Positions 1 through 10,706 of a DNA stretch of 64,000 bases are shown piece by piece. Positions within the stretch are counted from its first letter, which is position 1. Every line of letters starts with the position of its first letter. The stretch covers positions 12,688-76,687 of the forward strand of contig CAZIAD010000012.1 in the NCBI GenBank assembly GCA_964537555.1, given 5' to 3'. The position numbers and the translations under genes are program-made. The notes under the pieces are model-generated. The model was given only the letters and a program-made list of their open reading frames with translations, did not search any database and had not been told where the DNA came from. The DNA comes from CAYRWR01 sp964537555 (GTDB lineage Bacteria; Spirochaetota; Brevinematia; Brevinematales; CAYRWR01).

Positions 1-3000
1 GTGATAAAATACACCAGAGTATTGGTAATACTGGTAGTATCCAGGGCATTGTTATAGCGGTTAGTGATATAATAGGCCGCATCTACAAAGGGGTATTGAA
101 CACTTAACTTATTGGTTCCCGGGAATTTTTCTCCTATAGTCGAGACTGAATAGAAATTAGTATCATTGGTGATATAGGGTGTCTTGTATACAAATACCGG
201 GAAATTGAAATTAGAGGGCATTTCACTGAAGCTGTTGAATTCAATATCATCCAGCATAGTGAGGCTTACTACATCTCCACTGCCGCTGTCATAATAGGAC
301 GCCAGGTTTCCATTGGCGTCAACACTGTAGTGCAGTAAAATACTGTTGGTGGCTGATACCAGATTGGTTATCTCGATGTTGGCGCCGTCATTGGCAATAT
401 GAGTACTGCTGGCACTGAGTGAGTTAAAGTAATTGGTAGGTATATCTATTCGGGCCAGAGCCAGTCCTACTCCGTTAGGCGAGGTATTATAAATATCCAT
501 GGTGAAGTTGTTGGTCACCGCTGTAGTATAGATAATAGCCGGAGACAGCTTGTTTTCCGCAGTGGGCAGAGGAGGGCTGATGGTCACAAACCAGTTCCGG
601 GGAGCATCCTGGCTCTGCAGAGTATAGCCTGCAGTGTTCCAGTTGTCAGCATAGAGCTGGAAGGCTACATTGGAAGGACTGCTGTTAATATTGGTCAGGA
701 TATGCCGGCCGGTAAAACTGATGATATCCTGTTCCCCGGGGGTCAGGTCATCTATATAATCCACATATATATAACCGCCACTCACATAATTAGTGCCGCC
801 ATTGGAGCTGGAAACAGATGTGATCTGGTCGAATGCTGCTGGTATACTGATGCGGACCTGTTTGATATTGTTACTGACGTCACCATTGTTGTATATCACA
901 TATTTATAATTATTGGTGTTCCAGGCCTGGTTAGTGAAAATACCGGTCTTGGCATTGATATTAGGAGCAGACTTGGTCACAATATAAGCCAGGGCTATAG
1001 CATTAGACTTAGACACAGTCACATTCTGGCTCTTAAAAGTGGCATTGGTACCGGCGATCTGCCAGGAAGTCCCGGCGATGAGCTCTTCACTGTTAACATC
1101 TACTTTCCACTGATAATTCGTGAAAGCGTTTGTCCCCAGGGTAGTAGGAGTGTCAAATACTGTGAACTGTATGCGGTCATACCCTTCTTCACCAGGGAAT
1201 CCATTGATATTAGTATAGAACACATAAATGTAATTACTGGCTACAAAGATATTATTGGTGCTGACATAGGGCCCCAGTACGGAAGACTGAATAGGCCAGG
1301 TAGCATTATTGTTACTGACGGTAAATCCTGAAGGGATCTTAATACGGACTTTTGAGATATCCGGATTATCCATTACTCCTATAGTAGAGACACGCATGGT
1401 AAATTCAGCCTGGTCATTACCCATGATGAGAGGCTTGGGAGTGTATTGTACGTCCGCATAGGCAATAGGTTCATCAAATGTTTTTACAGTCAATTCACCT
1501 TCTGCACTTGGATAAGCTTTCTTTTTACCGGTAGTAGCATATTTAATAGTACCACCTAGTCTAATATCCTGTCCTGTACCTGCATGTTTTACACAGTCAG
1601 CGTATACCGCAAAATCAGCGCCACTGGAATTAGCATTCGGCCCTGTCTGAACATTAAAATTAACTATTAGTGTCCCACTAGTAATAATATGATTAGCGGC
1701 ATCAGTCCCACCCATATTAAAACGGATATACAGCATACCATCCCTGATACCGGAATAAAATTCTCCGGCTGCCAAAGTTCCATAAGCCTGTGCATCTCCG
1801 ATATCTCTTGTGAGGACACCCTGAGTAGGGTGTATAACGGTCACTGAGTTAGAATCAAAAGCACCATAATCAGCAGGAGCTTCAATGTACAATTCTCCGA
1901 TACCACTATCATTAACGGCTATATTCCCTGCATCAATAGACAGAGTAAATGTCACATTAGTATTTACTTTTACTTTTTTGGGAGATATAGACGCAGTCAG
2001 ATTAGATATAACTGATCGTACTATCATATCACCAAATTCAGCTTTAGTATAACAATACACGTTAGCGGTAGCACCATTATTTCCTTCTGGTGTTGGTGAT
2101 TCCGCAGCAAAATATACACCCAGATTGTCATTCCAGGCCACATCTGCACTAGCAAATTTTACCCAGGAATCAACAAGTCCGGGACTATCATTTAAGGGAT
2201 CCAGATTCAGATAGATTGTAATAGTTGATCCATCATGAACCATCTTTATTCCCAATTCATTTGTTGCCTCATAATTATTATAAGAGTACTGCTTCCGGTG
2301 AGTGCTATCCATGATGCTCGAATTCATGACATTTCCATCAATATCTATAAAACTGGGCCAGCTTCCATTATCATTCTGATCTCGCTCGTATTGATCATAA
2401 TAACCCCACACATTATTGGTACGATTATTGGAGTTATCATGATTATAGGCTTTGTCATACCAAAACACATAATTGTCAAAGCCATCGCCTACATTGATTG
2501 CTCCATTATCCTCTAATAACCACACTTCTAGTAATCCTACACCGTATGCATCGTCTGGATTTCCTGTGTTATTTGGTGTCCATGGAGTGCCTTGTGAACC
2601 GTCCGGTCTAAAACCATCTCTATGAACATAACTGTAATATCGAATTATCTCAAATCCAAATGGATTTTCTTCAGTAGCAGTAACCTGACCAAGTGTAGGA
2701 TTATTTAGCATTCTAAATAATGAGCCTTTACCACTAAACCACTGGTCGAATACAGATTCTGCATTAGGGTCACCATGAATCATTAATCTGCTGTTCGCTG
2801 ATTCATTTGACACCCAAAATTTAGGTAAATTTCCATCTTCTGCATTTGTAGTATTATCCCATAAAAAATTTCTATTCATTGCAAAATTAAAGTCCCAGCC
2901 TTGTGCTTCCAGGTTCGCTTGCGTATCAGAAAAATCTTCATAGTAGTAATAGCTTTGTGCCCGTAAAGGGTTAGTGAGACCGGTCAGCATAAATAGTAGT

Positions 3001-3047
3001 ACTGTAAAAGTGATCCAAAAGCTTTTCTTCATATCTTTATCTCTCAT
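1..3047 (-). CDS. Giant secreted repeat protein, C-terminal part beyond window
   Basis: An open frame runs without a stop from ATG at 3047 to base 1 (about 1,015 codons), so the gene is cut by the window edge. The start is set by an AGGGGG ribosome site at 3054-3059. A signal peptide (MKKSFWITFTVLLFMLTG then LRAQS) is followed by an N-terminal domain of about 300 residues and then Ig-like repeats of about 130 residues, rich in Asn, Thr and Ser. It is a paralogue of the upstream gene: both share ENPFG(F/I)EI, GIGE(L/I)YI and YATTGK(K/M)KA at matching places. Only 12 bases separate the two, so they are one operon. It is probably exported and surface-exposed (inference). The function is unknown; adhesin or surface-layer roles are possible. 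Confidence 0.85.
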   Translation of the reverse strand, partial: MRDKDMKKSFWITFTVLLFMLTGLTNPLRAQSYYYYEDFSDTQANLEAQGWDFNFAMNRNFLWDNTTNAEDGNLPKFWVSNESANSRLMIHGDPNAESVFDQWFSGKGSLFRMLNNPTLGQVTATEENPFGFEIIRYYSYVHRDGFRPDGSQGTPWTPNNTGNPDDAYGVGLLEVWLLEDNGAINVGDGFDNYVFWYDKAYNHDNSNNRTNNVWGYYDQYERDQNDNGSWPSFIDIDGNVMNSSIMDSTHRKQYSYNNYEATNELGIKMVHDGSTITIYLNLDPLNDSPGLVDSWVKFASADVAWNDNLGVYFAAESPTPEGNNGATANVYCYTKAEFGDMIVRSVISNLTASISPKKVKVNTNVTFTLSIDAGNIAVNDSGIGELYIEAPADYGAFDSNSVTVIHPTQGVLTRDIGDAQAYGTLAAGEFYSGIRDGMLYIRFNMGGTDAANHIITSGTLIVNFNVQTGPNANSSGADFAVYADCVKHAGTGQDIRLGGTIKYATTGKKKAYPSAEGELTVKTFDEPIAYADVQYTPKPLIMGNDQAEFTMRVSTIGVMDNPDISKVRIKIPSGFTVSNNNATWPIQSSVLGPYVSTNNIFVASNYIYVFYTNINGFPGEEGYDRIQFTVFDTPTTLGTNAFTNYQWKVDVNSEELIAGTSWQIAGTNATFKSQNVTVSKSNAIALAYIVTKSAPNINAKTGIFTNQAWNTNNYKYVIYNNGDVSNNIKQVRISIPAAFDQITSVSSSNGGTNYVSGGYIYVDYIDDLTPGEQDIISFTGRHILTNINSSPSNVAFQLYADNWNTAGYTLQSQDAPRNWFVTISPPLPTAENKLSPAIIYTTAVTNNFTMDIYNTSPNGVGLALARIDIPTNYFNSLSASSTHIANDGANIEITNLVSATNSILLHYSVDANGNLASYYDSGSGDVVSLTMLDDIEFNSFSEMPSNFNFPVFVYKTPYITNDTNFYSVSTIGEKFPGTNKLSVQYPFVDAAYYITNRYNNALDTTSITNTLVYFI

Positions 3048-3059
3048 TTTAATCCCCCT

Positions 3060-6000
3060 TTACTTGGCAATGATAACAGTACCGGAATACTGTGCTGATA
3101 CAGAAGGTACTACTACCCTGTACACATATACTCCGCTGTTGACTGCACGGCCGTCACCATCATTACCATCCCAGGATACTTCTCCCTGGGTATATCCACC
3201 TGTCTTTTCAAACATTCTGATCATATTCCCCTTCAGGTCATATATATACACTCTGTAACTCTCGTATTGCTGATCCAGCTCGAAACTGATCCTCACGCTG
3301 TCATAATAGGCTGAACCACCCCGTCCCGGAGTAAATACCTTAGGCCTCAGGCTGACATTTTGTATCTGTCCTGTATCTCCTCCGCTGGCCTTGGGCATCA
3401 CCGCGTAGAATCGGTGGACATAGGATACACGGGCCACTACTGTCTTATTGACTGTGTCAACCGTACCCCCTACTCTGACCCACTGGCTCTGGCTGCCGTT
3501 ATCATCCCAGTAGTAGATCGCCATATCGGCTTCAGTCCAGCTGTTGGAAGCTATAGTAGCCATATCATAGGACAGGCTGATAATAGCATCCAGCTCTATA
3601 GTCTGTCCGTCTATGACATTATCATTGATATCCCTGATAGTGAAACTATAGCCATACAGCACGTTTTTATTAGGAGTATTGGCTATCAGGGTGCTCTGCT
3701 CTTCTACAGAGTCTTTCTGTCTCTGGCTGAATCCGCCCCGGGCAATATCCACAGAGAATTCATCTCCGATAGCTCCGGTGGGGAACTGTATAAAGGTATT
3801 GGTGTCGTCATAATTTATGACTAACTGTATCCCTACGTTAGGGTCACTGGTCAACAGGCCGTTCCGCATGGTGACAGTGCCTATATTGGTAATAAGATTT
3901 GCCGGTATGATCACACCCTGGATAAACTTACGGTAACCGGTACCGGAGAATTCCACATCATAATTACCGGCAGGCAGGCGGGTCAGGATAAAGTCAGGAT
4001 TACCCGCACTGGTAGAAGTCGCTACGTATTCTCCGTTTATATTAGTGGCTGTAGTGGTGGTGTCAGGGTAGTACACTTTGATATTTACACCCCGGATATC
4101 AGGATAAACATCCCCGTAAGCGATACCCCAGGTGGAATTTGTAAGACGCAGATTACTCTTGAATCCCAGTACATTATCCACATTTATGTTATTGGTACCA
4201 CCCACCAGGTTATCATTGGTCAATTGCGCCTTTCCGGTGATCTGCAGGTTAAACAGGTTAGTGATATTATAGTTAAAGGTCAGGCGTATATCATCATACA
4301 AAGTATATTTCAGGGCATCAGCATTGTTCGGATCATAAGTAAGAGTAAATGTGTTGCTATTAGAAGTGATCGTAGTGCCCGGTATGGTACTGGTCACTTT
4401 GATCCTGTTAAACACTGTATAAAGGTCATTGGTGCTGAAAGTCAGTACCGCTTTGGTCAATGTCTTTCCATAAGACCGGTTGAGCAGTCTATAGGTCAGG
4501 CTGGCATTGGTCTCAATGGTATAGAGCTTGTTATCTCCCGGGAAATATCCCTCAACCGCTACGGGAGGATAGCTGATACTGGCCACCATGTATTTACCCA
4601 GAGGCCCGTCAGCCAGGTTGTAGACCAGGTTATTGGTCAGATTGGCTACCTTGACCAGGATATTCACATTGGTAGAGGATCCGTAATAGTTGACGATACT
4701 AAAGCTGATATCATCCTTCTGATTTACTGTGAGCAGTCCCCCGGTATAATCCAGGGTGATCATGTTACTGCTGGGATTATAGGCTGCTACTCCACCCCAG
4801 GAACTGGTGGGCAGTATTGCATTACTCAGTCCTTTAGGCAGAATGATCTGGGCATGTGTGATGCCGCTGGTACCGGTTCCCTTGTTGGACAGGCTGATAG
4901 TGAGGCTGTTAGTCAGGGTTCCCAAATATACATACTGGGGATTGAGCCGGACATTGGCCTTGGCAGTGGGCATGGTAAATCCTACAGCTACTGACTTACC
5001 GCTCTTGAGATTCAGAGGTACATAGCCCATTCCGTCATCGACATAACCGGTAATGGCATTGGTCAGGTTTCCTATTGCAATACCATCCTGTAGATTGACG
5101 GTGATCACATCTTTATTGGTCAATTGTCCTATATAATTGCCCGGTGAATAGTACAGGGTCACTGAACTGGCTGTGCTTATAATATTAGTGGCCCCACCAC
5201 TAAAGAATGAACTCTGGATAGTGTTTATACCCGTAAACGGTGTGGGGAAATTAAGGACAACTCTTTGTATGGGCCGGGTCCCTGTGCTGTCCTGGTTGAC
5301 AAATACCTGGAAGCTATTGGCAGTGGTGGTAGTATCCACACTATTGGGGGTCATATAATAGCTGGGAGCAGTAGCCATGAACAGTACCTGGTTTCCGCTG
5401 GCTGTATTGGTATTGACTGTATTGCGCACTTTGGCTGTGACAGATATATTTCCGGAAACAGTAGTAGTATTGCTCACCTTCAGCCATAGGTTATCGGTCT
5501 GGCCGGTTCCGAAGTTGGTGTAACTCAGAGTCAATACCCCTGTGCCTGGAACGTAATTGGTAGCTATAGCAATAGTGTTACTGACTTTAGTGCTGTTAAA
5601 TCCGGCCCTGAGTTCTGTAGGCAGAGTAATATATACCCGGTCGATCTTATTGTCTCCGGTACCGGTGTTGACTACCCCATATTTGAGCTTGAACTCTTTA
5701 CGCTTGAGGTAGACCTGAGTAGGATCCATACTGATAGAGGCCAGAGGATCAGGCATCACATAGTTGATAGCCAGGGATCCACCGCTGTACAGTGAAGCGG
5801 CTTTAAAGGTATTATAGGTAGTGTCAAAGGCGGCATCTCCACTCCAGTTTACAGTGAGGTTGGTATAGTTGATGTTATCAGCTATTGATATCAGGATCTC
5901 ATCCTTAAATCCGGCTCCAATACGGTTGGTGGCCTTATACTGAATCAGGATATACTGGTTGGAAATACTCCAGGTGGCATCAGTCTTAATGAGGCTTTTT

Positions 6001-9000
6001 ACTTTTATGCCATTAGTGTTGAGGACAGTACCTATGGCTGGTATCTTGATGCGGGCATAGGTAATAAAGTCTCCACCTCCACTGAAGTTATACACATCAA
6101 ACTTGAGATGGTTGGTGAGGGCTGTAGAATATATAGTATTCTTAAAAGATGTAGAAATGTAATTGGTAGCCTGTATCTTGATACGGGCATCGACAGGGGG
6201 AGTGATAATGCTTAGTCCCAGGCTCTGGCCGGCAGGAACTATGGCATTGGCTTCTCCACTTTCTTCATAGGCATTGTTTACCTTTACTGTCCAGGTTCCG
6301 TTAGTCTCCACGTTTACTGCATCATAAGCCAGAAGGGTGATACTGTCTGTATTACCGCTTATAATACTGTTAGTGTAGAACAGGATGGCTACGTTATAAT
6401 AACCCTGGGCATTTGTAGTGATGATATTACTGGCCGTCAGAGGAGAGAACAGGCCTGTGATATTGGTAATAAAATCAGGCGCACTGATCTTGGCCCTTAA
6501 CAGGTCTGAACCCACTATCCCATTGTTTTTCAGATAGAATCTATAAGACTGGGAAGGATAGGCTTTAGGAACATTTACAGGAGTGACATAGGACAAAGCA
6601 CTGACACTGGGCCTCTGGAACTGTACCGCATTAGTCTGTCCGGCTGATACACCGGTATGACCCCTGAATCCGCCTCCATCACCATAATCTGCTTCAAAAG
6701 GCATACTGACCCATATTTCCTGAGTAGCATTGGTATCAAAAGCGGTAAAGCTTATGTTGTCAGATGATTTGGGTCCGAGGCCGGCCCCATTGTACCATAC
6801 TTCTACCCAGGTAGAACCGTTGGCAAAATAATTGGTGCTGAAATATCCGGCAGCAGAACTGATATTGTTCACTGAGCTGAACACATTATTGGAAAGTGCT
6901 ATACGGATCTTCTTGATCCCGGCACCTATGGTCTCATCTCCGTTCTTTATATAGTAGGTAATGGTATTAAAAGTAGTAGGTGTGGACAATACCGGAGGAT
7001 TAGGTACAGACACATGTCCATAAGCCTTATCGACCAGGAGCAGCTGATTAGTGCCGCCGCTTAACATGGTAGCATAGTTGGTAAAGTTATGACTGCCGTC
7101 GGCATTGGTAGAATTATTGGCCGCCGATACCAGCCACTGTACATTATTGGGAGCTGAGCTGTCTGATATAAAAGTGATATAGGTCTGATCTGCGGTACCT
7201 GGGGTAAGCCTGCTGCCCGCATCGTCGTACTCTATACGTATGGTGGATCCGCCATTGGAGAGGCTGACCTGGCCGCCCACGGTATTGGTGAGACCGGTGC
7301 TGACATTGCTCACAGCGATGACCTTACCTACCAGGGGTGCCGGTACAGTGATCTTTACCTTATCCAGTTCATTGGATCCCCATCCCCGGTTGGACACTGA
7401 TAATACCAGAGTATTGGTATTTACTTCAGAATTAGCATTGTAGAACACCCTGGGAGATGTATTGTAGGCAAATAAGGTAGGAGGAGGGGTAATATGTATA
7501 GTCTGACTCTTACCGGAAGGAATACCGATACCATTGGTATACCAGCGGTCATTGGAGACAGCAGATGTCATATTAAGATAATATTCACCGGCACCAATAT
7601 TATCGTATACGATAAAAGTGATGGTGTCACTGGCTCCTCCGGGAAGCCCGCCCACTCCGGTATAATCGATCAATATATCAGTACCGCTGTCATCGGCGGC
7701 TGCACCCATAGTATCACTGACAAAATCACTGTTGGTAAACTGGGCCGGCATGATGATATGAGCCATATTGATCTTGTTACCGGGACGGCCGGTATTGGTT
7801 ATAGTATAACTGATAGTAAAGGCATTGGTAGCCGCATCGATAAATCCACCCGGAACGGTGACATAGCCTTTGGCCTTGGCCTTGGGATAGATATAGTGCA
7901 GAGTCATATTATCGGGGGTATAATTAGCACCCAGGGCTTTATTGGTGGTATTTTTAGCAAAAATCCTGAATGACACATTTTTAGGGGCAGTGATGCTATC
8001 CTGGAAGAACAGGGTGATCGTATCTTCTTCTCCGGCTGAGGTAGTAGTGCCCGCAGTGAGGAGGCCGCTGTTGGTGTAACTGACCACGACCGCATTGGTA
8101 GCCCCAAAGTTAGTGATACGGCCAATACCGTTCAGAGTATTTACCCCAGAGATGCTGATTATATCCAGAGGGGCATGTATCTCTACTTCATATATATTAT
8201 TAAAGTATTGACCCCAGTTTTTGACAGTAAAAGTAGCATTGGTGGTGGCGGTCTGATCAGTGTAATAATTATGGATGTAGGATCCAAGGATATCTCCGCC
8301 TTCCTCGGTAGGGCTACTGATGGAACCCCGTACTACAGCCGGTGGTGTATAATAGGAGACACTCCACTTGTTCTGGTTTTCCAGAAGGGCCAGATAACCT
8401 TCACCATTTCCATTGTCAGCATAGGCTTTGATGTTCCCACTGATCACGGTGTTGGTATTAGGCCTTACTTTTTGCTTGACCATAAAGGTCAGGGTATTTA
8501 AAAAGCCATTGGTGATAGCCGCGTTCTGGGCTTTGTGGTTGATTTCCACAAATACCTGCCCGTTTGAGCTATATTGAGATATAGTACCCGGTAAAGTAGA
8601 ACTGATCTGGGTGACATTAGTGAACAGGGCATCAAAGGCCAGTCTTACCTTCTCTATATAGTTCCCGGTCTGTCCGTTGTTCTTGATAATATAGCTGATA
8701 CTATTGCTCAGATCAATATTTTTATACGCTCCTACCAGGGTATAGGCATCACCACTGGGCGGCTTTTTACGTATATTGACTACCTGGGACGGATAGATCA
8801 GGCTGGTCACATTGGTAAAGGTTCCAGTCCCGCTTACAGACGAGCTGGACACTGATTTCCAGGTAGAGGCTGCCAGGTTGGTACCGCTCAGTACCGGAGT
8901 ACTAAGGGTCTTAAAACTGATAGTATCGATCCCGCTTCCCGCTACGAGCCGGGTATTGGCAGCGGCATAATCCACCACTATCACGCTCTTACCGGTGATG

Positions 9001-10706
9001 TTGGTCAGATACATCTGGTTCGATGATATTCTGTCTGAAGTAAAGCTGGTATCATCTATAGTAAATCCAGTTGGTACGATCACGTTCATTCTGGTCACAG
9101 AAGCATTGTTATTGGTTCCGTTAGCAATAGAAAAGTCATAATAGAAGGTAGCAGAATCTCCTTCATATACTTCCCGGGGCCGGATAGATCCGATGCCTAC
9201 CGGGTTATTGACTGTCCTTAAGGTCAGGGTGTTTTCATCTACCAGAGAAAATAATGCTAAATCATAAGCGTCACCGGCAGAAGCTTTCATCTTACCTGTA
9301 GTAGCATATTTACTCCAATCAGTGTCATGATATTTTTCATTTCCTGCATAAATAGTAAAAGCCTTTCCAGTAGAATCAGCCCCCGGATGAGTAATAAAAT
9401 TTGATATAACAAACATGATAGCGGGATCAGTAGTTCCGCCCAGATTATTTGGGTGGAAGATATCACCATCGCTGGTCTTTCCACTGAAACGAACTTTAAG
9501 TGTCTGACCTGAGTTTTTTAAACTGATAGCGACATTACCGTTGCCCGGATTTTTATCTCCTTTTTCAATGCCGAAACTCGCATTGGTAACCACTCCATCT
9601 ATCCAGAAGAATTGAATACCATTCGTATAATTCGCCCAGTTTGTGTAATTGATCGGTAAGTCAATATATATTTCACCTATTCCTGCGTAATTTACCCCAT
9701 GAGTACTAAAATCTGCACTAATTACTCCCACAATACTATTTGAGCCCCCTGCCTTAATAGTACCTGGGCTGATTTCAGCAGTTATAGAATCAGCAACAGA
9801 TCTAATCACAAAATTAGTCAATTCGCCTATATTTTGCTGAATTCCCCAACCATAACCACTGAATGTCCTGTTGTCGTTTTTGTGAGCAAACCCAAAGAGC
9901 AATGATAAATCATTATCAAATGATGCTGGGACATGACGTTTATCGACCAGGAAAAAAGTATTGCTATATAATGCATTTAAACCATAAGGATTAGGGTTTA
10001 CATAAAAATATACATATTCACCATCATGTTCGAAACGAAATCTAATAGCATTATTGTTAATATTATTTTGATTCCACTCCATTAAACTCTGTATACTTTG
10101 AAAAACTCCCGATTTATTTGTTACAGAATACATTGGTATCTTTGTGTTGGTAAGGCTGGCCTGTCTCCAGTTCCACCAGCTAACTGAATTTTTATGTTGC
10201 CAATCCAACTCAGTCACTAAAGTGCTATAATTAAACAGAGATAAATCTACATTATTCAAAACATCTGGATTTCTTTGTACTAAACCAATGTCAAACACTC
10301 CTGCAAGGAATCCCCCACTGGGATCATTCAGAAAACCATTGTCATTCCGCATCCTCCAACGAGTAATTTCTATACCAAATGGGTTTTCTTTACTTGCTGA
10401 AAAAAACTGATTGGTGAAAATAGCATAAATTCCATAAAATGGCTCTGTGAATTCTTCCTTATTTTGCACCCAGGCGTTCATAGTTACTTTCCCACCTGAA
10501 ATAGACCAGGAGTTAGCCCGTCCAGTTGTAGCATTTGGAATTAACCAAACTCCTTTGCTAACACTGTATTTTTGATTAAGTTTCCAGTTATTCCCATTCG
10601 CGAAATTATCCTGAACATAGTACTGAGAATAGCCTTTCGGTAAAATAAATATTATAAAAAATGCGAAGATCAGAATAATTTTATGGAATCTTGATTGTAC
10701 AGACAT
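3060..10706 (-). CDS. Giant secreted Ig-like repeat protein with FlgD-like C-terminus
   Basis: 2,548 residues. The start ATG at 10706 has an AGGAGGG ribosome site. Residues 1-27 are a signal peptide ending YSQ. Residues 28-300 form an N-terminal domain resembling the start of the neighbouring paralogue. Residues of about 300-2130 hold roughly a dozen repeats of about 130 residues; each has a hydrophobic strand, an N-x-G turn, an (I/V)-x-(I/L)-P strand and a closing D-x-I-x-F strand, like DUF11/CARDB-type beta-sandwiches. Residues 2225-2320 resemble a carboxypeptidase regulatory-like domain (NGEYV, LPAGNYDVEFSG). The last 95 residues resemble a FlgD Ig-like domain (VYIYDLKGNMIR, VSWDGNDGDGR, SGVYVYRV), a common tail of secreted proteins. 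There are no catalytic motifs. Likely role: large cell-surface or secreted structural or adhesive protein. Confidence 0.9.
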   Translation of the reverse strand: MSVQSRFHKIILIFAFFIIFILPKGYSQYYVQDNFANGNNWKLNQKYSVSKGVWLIPNATTGRANSWSISGGKVTMNAWVQNKEEFTEPFYGIYAIFTNQFFSASKENPFGIEITRWRMRNDNGFLNDPSGGFLAGVFDIGLVQRNPDVLNNVDLSLFNYSTLVTELDWQHKNSVSWWNWRQASLTNTKIPMYSVTNKSGVFQSIQSLMEWNQNNINNNAIRFRFEHDGEYVYFYVNPNPYGLNALYSNTFFLVDKRHVPASFDNDLSLLFGFAHKNDNRTFSGYGWGIQQNIGELTNFVIRSVADSITAEISPGTIKAGGSNSIVGVISADFSTHGVNYAGIGEIYIDLPINYTNWANYTNGIQFFWIDGVVTNASFGIEKGDKNPGNGNVAISLKNSGQTLKVRFSGKTSDGDIFHPNNLGGTTDPAIMFVISNFITHPGADSTGKAFTIYAGNEKYHDTDWSKYATTGKMKASAGDAYDLALFSLVDENTLTLRTVNNPVGIGSIRPREVYEGDSATFYYDFSIANGTNNNASVTRMNVIVPTGFTIDDTSFTSDRISSNQMYLTNITGKSVIVVDYAAANTRLVAGSGIDTISFKTLSTPVLSGTNLAASTWKSVSSSSVSGTGTFTNVTSLIYPSQVVNIRKKPPSGDAYTLVGAYKNIDLSNSISYIIKNNGQTGNYIEKVRLAFDALFTNVTQISSTLPGTISQYSSNGQVFVEINHKAQNAAITNGFLNTLTFMVKQKVRPNTNTVISGNIKAYADNGNGEGYLALLENQNKWSVSYYTPPAVVRGSISSPTEEGGDILGSYIHNYYTDQTATTNATFTVKNWGQYFNNIYEVEIHAPLDIISISGVNTLNGIGRITNFGATNAVVVSYTNSGLLTAGTTTSAGEEDTITLFFQDSITAPKNVSFRIFAKNTTNKALGANYTPDNMTLHYIYPKAKAKGYVTVPGGFIDAATNAFTISYTITNTGRPGNKINMAHIIMPAQFTNSDFVSDTMGAAADDSGTDILIDYTGVGGLPGGASDTITFIVYDNIGAGEYYLNMTSAVSNDRWYTNGIGIPSGKSQTIHITPPPTLFAYNTSPRVFYNANSEVNTNTLVLSVSNRGWGSNELDKVKITVPAPLVGKVIAVSNVSTGLTNTVGGQVSLSNGGSTIRIEYDDAGSRLTPGTADQTYITFISDSSAPNNVQWLVSAANNSTNADGSHNFTNYATMLSGGTNQLLLVDKAYGHVSVPNPPVLSTPTTFNTITYYIKNGDETIGAGIKKIRIALSNNVFSSVNNISSAAGYFSTNYFANGSTWVEVWYNGAGLGPKSSDNISFTAFDTNATQEIWVSMPFEADYGDGGGFRGHTGVSAGQTNAVQFQRPSVSALSYVTPVNVPKAYPSQSYRFYLKNNGIVGSDLLRAKISAPDFITNITGLFSPLTASNIITTNAQGYYNVAILFYTNSIISGNTDSITLLAYDAVNVETNGTWTVKVNNAYEESGEANAIVPAGQSLGLSIITPPVDARIKIQATNYISTSFKNTIYSTALTNHLKFDVYNFSGGGDFITYARIKIPAIGTVLNTNGIKVKSLIKTDATWSISNQYILIQYKATNRIGAGFKDEILISIADNINYTNLTVNWSGDAAFDTTYNTFKAASLYSGGSLAINYVMPDPLASISMDPTQVYLKRKEFKLKYGVVNTGTGDNKIDRVYITLPTELRAGFNSTKVSNTIAIATNYVPGTGVLTLSYTNFGTGQTDNLWLKVSNTTTVSGNISVTAKVRNTVNTNTASGNQVLFMATAPSYYMTPNSVDTTTTANSFQVFVNQDSTGTRPIQRVVLNFPTPFTGINTIQSSFFSGGATNIISTASSVTLYYSPGNYIGQLTNKDVITVNLQDGIAIGNLTNAITGYVDDGMGYVPLNLKSGKSVAVGFTMPTAKANVRLNPQYVYLGTLTNSLTISLSNKGTGTSGITHAQIILPKGLSNAILPTSSWGGVAAYNPSSNMITLDYTGGLLTVNQKDDISFSIVNYYGSSTNVNILVKVANLTNNLVYNLADGPLGKYMVASISYPPVAVEGYFPGDNKLYTIETNASLTYRLLNRSYGKTLTKAVLTFSTNDLYTVFNRIKVTSTIPGTTITSNSNTFTLTYDPNNADALKYTLYDDIRLTFNYNITNLFNLQITGKAQLTNDNLVGGTNNINVDNVLGFKSNLRLTNSTWGIAYGDVYPDIRGVNIKVYYPDTTTTATNINGEYVATSTSAGNPDFILTRLPAGNYDVEFSGTGYRKFIQGVIIPANLITNIGTVTMRNGLLTSDPNVGIQLVINYDDTNTFIQFPTGAIGDEFSVDIARGGFSQRQKDSVEEQSTLIANTPNKNVLYGYSFTIRDINDNVIDGQTIELDAIISLSYDMATIASNSWTEADMAIYYWDDNGSQSQWVRVGGTVDTVNKTVVARVSYVHRFYAVMPKASGGDTGQIQNVSLRPKVFTPGRGGSAYYDSVRISFELDQQYESYRVYIYDLKGNMIRMFEKTGGYTQGEVSWDGNDGDGRAVNSGVYVYRVVVPSVSAQYSGTVIIAK

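Noticed and set aside
702..1331. Plus-strand open frame inside the giant repeat genes, and many others like it up to 10 kb
   Set aside because: They lie opposite a continuous minus-strand gene, lack ribosome sites and have the composition of a reversed frame.
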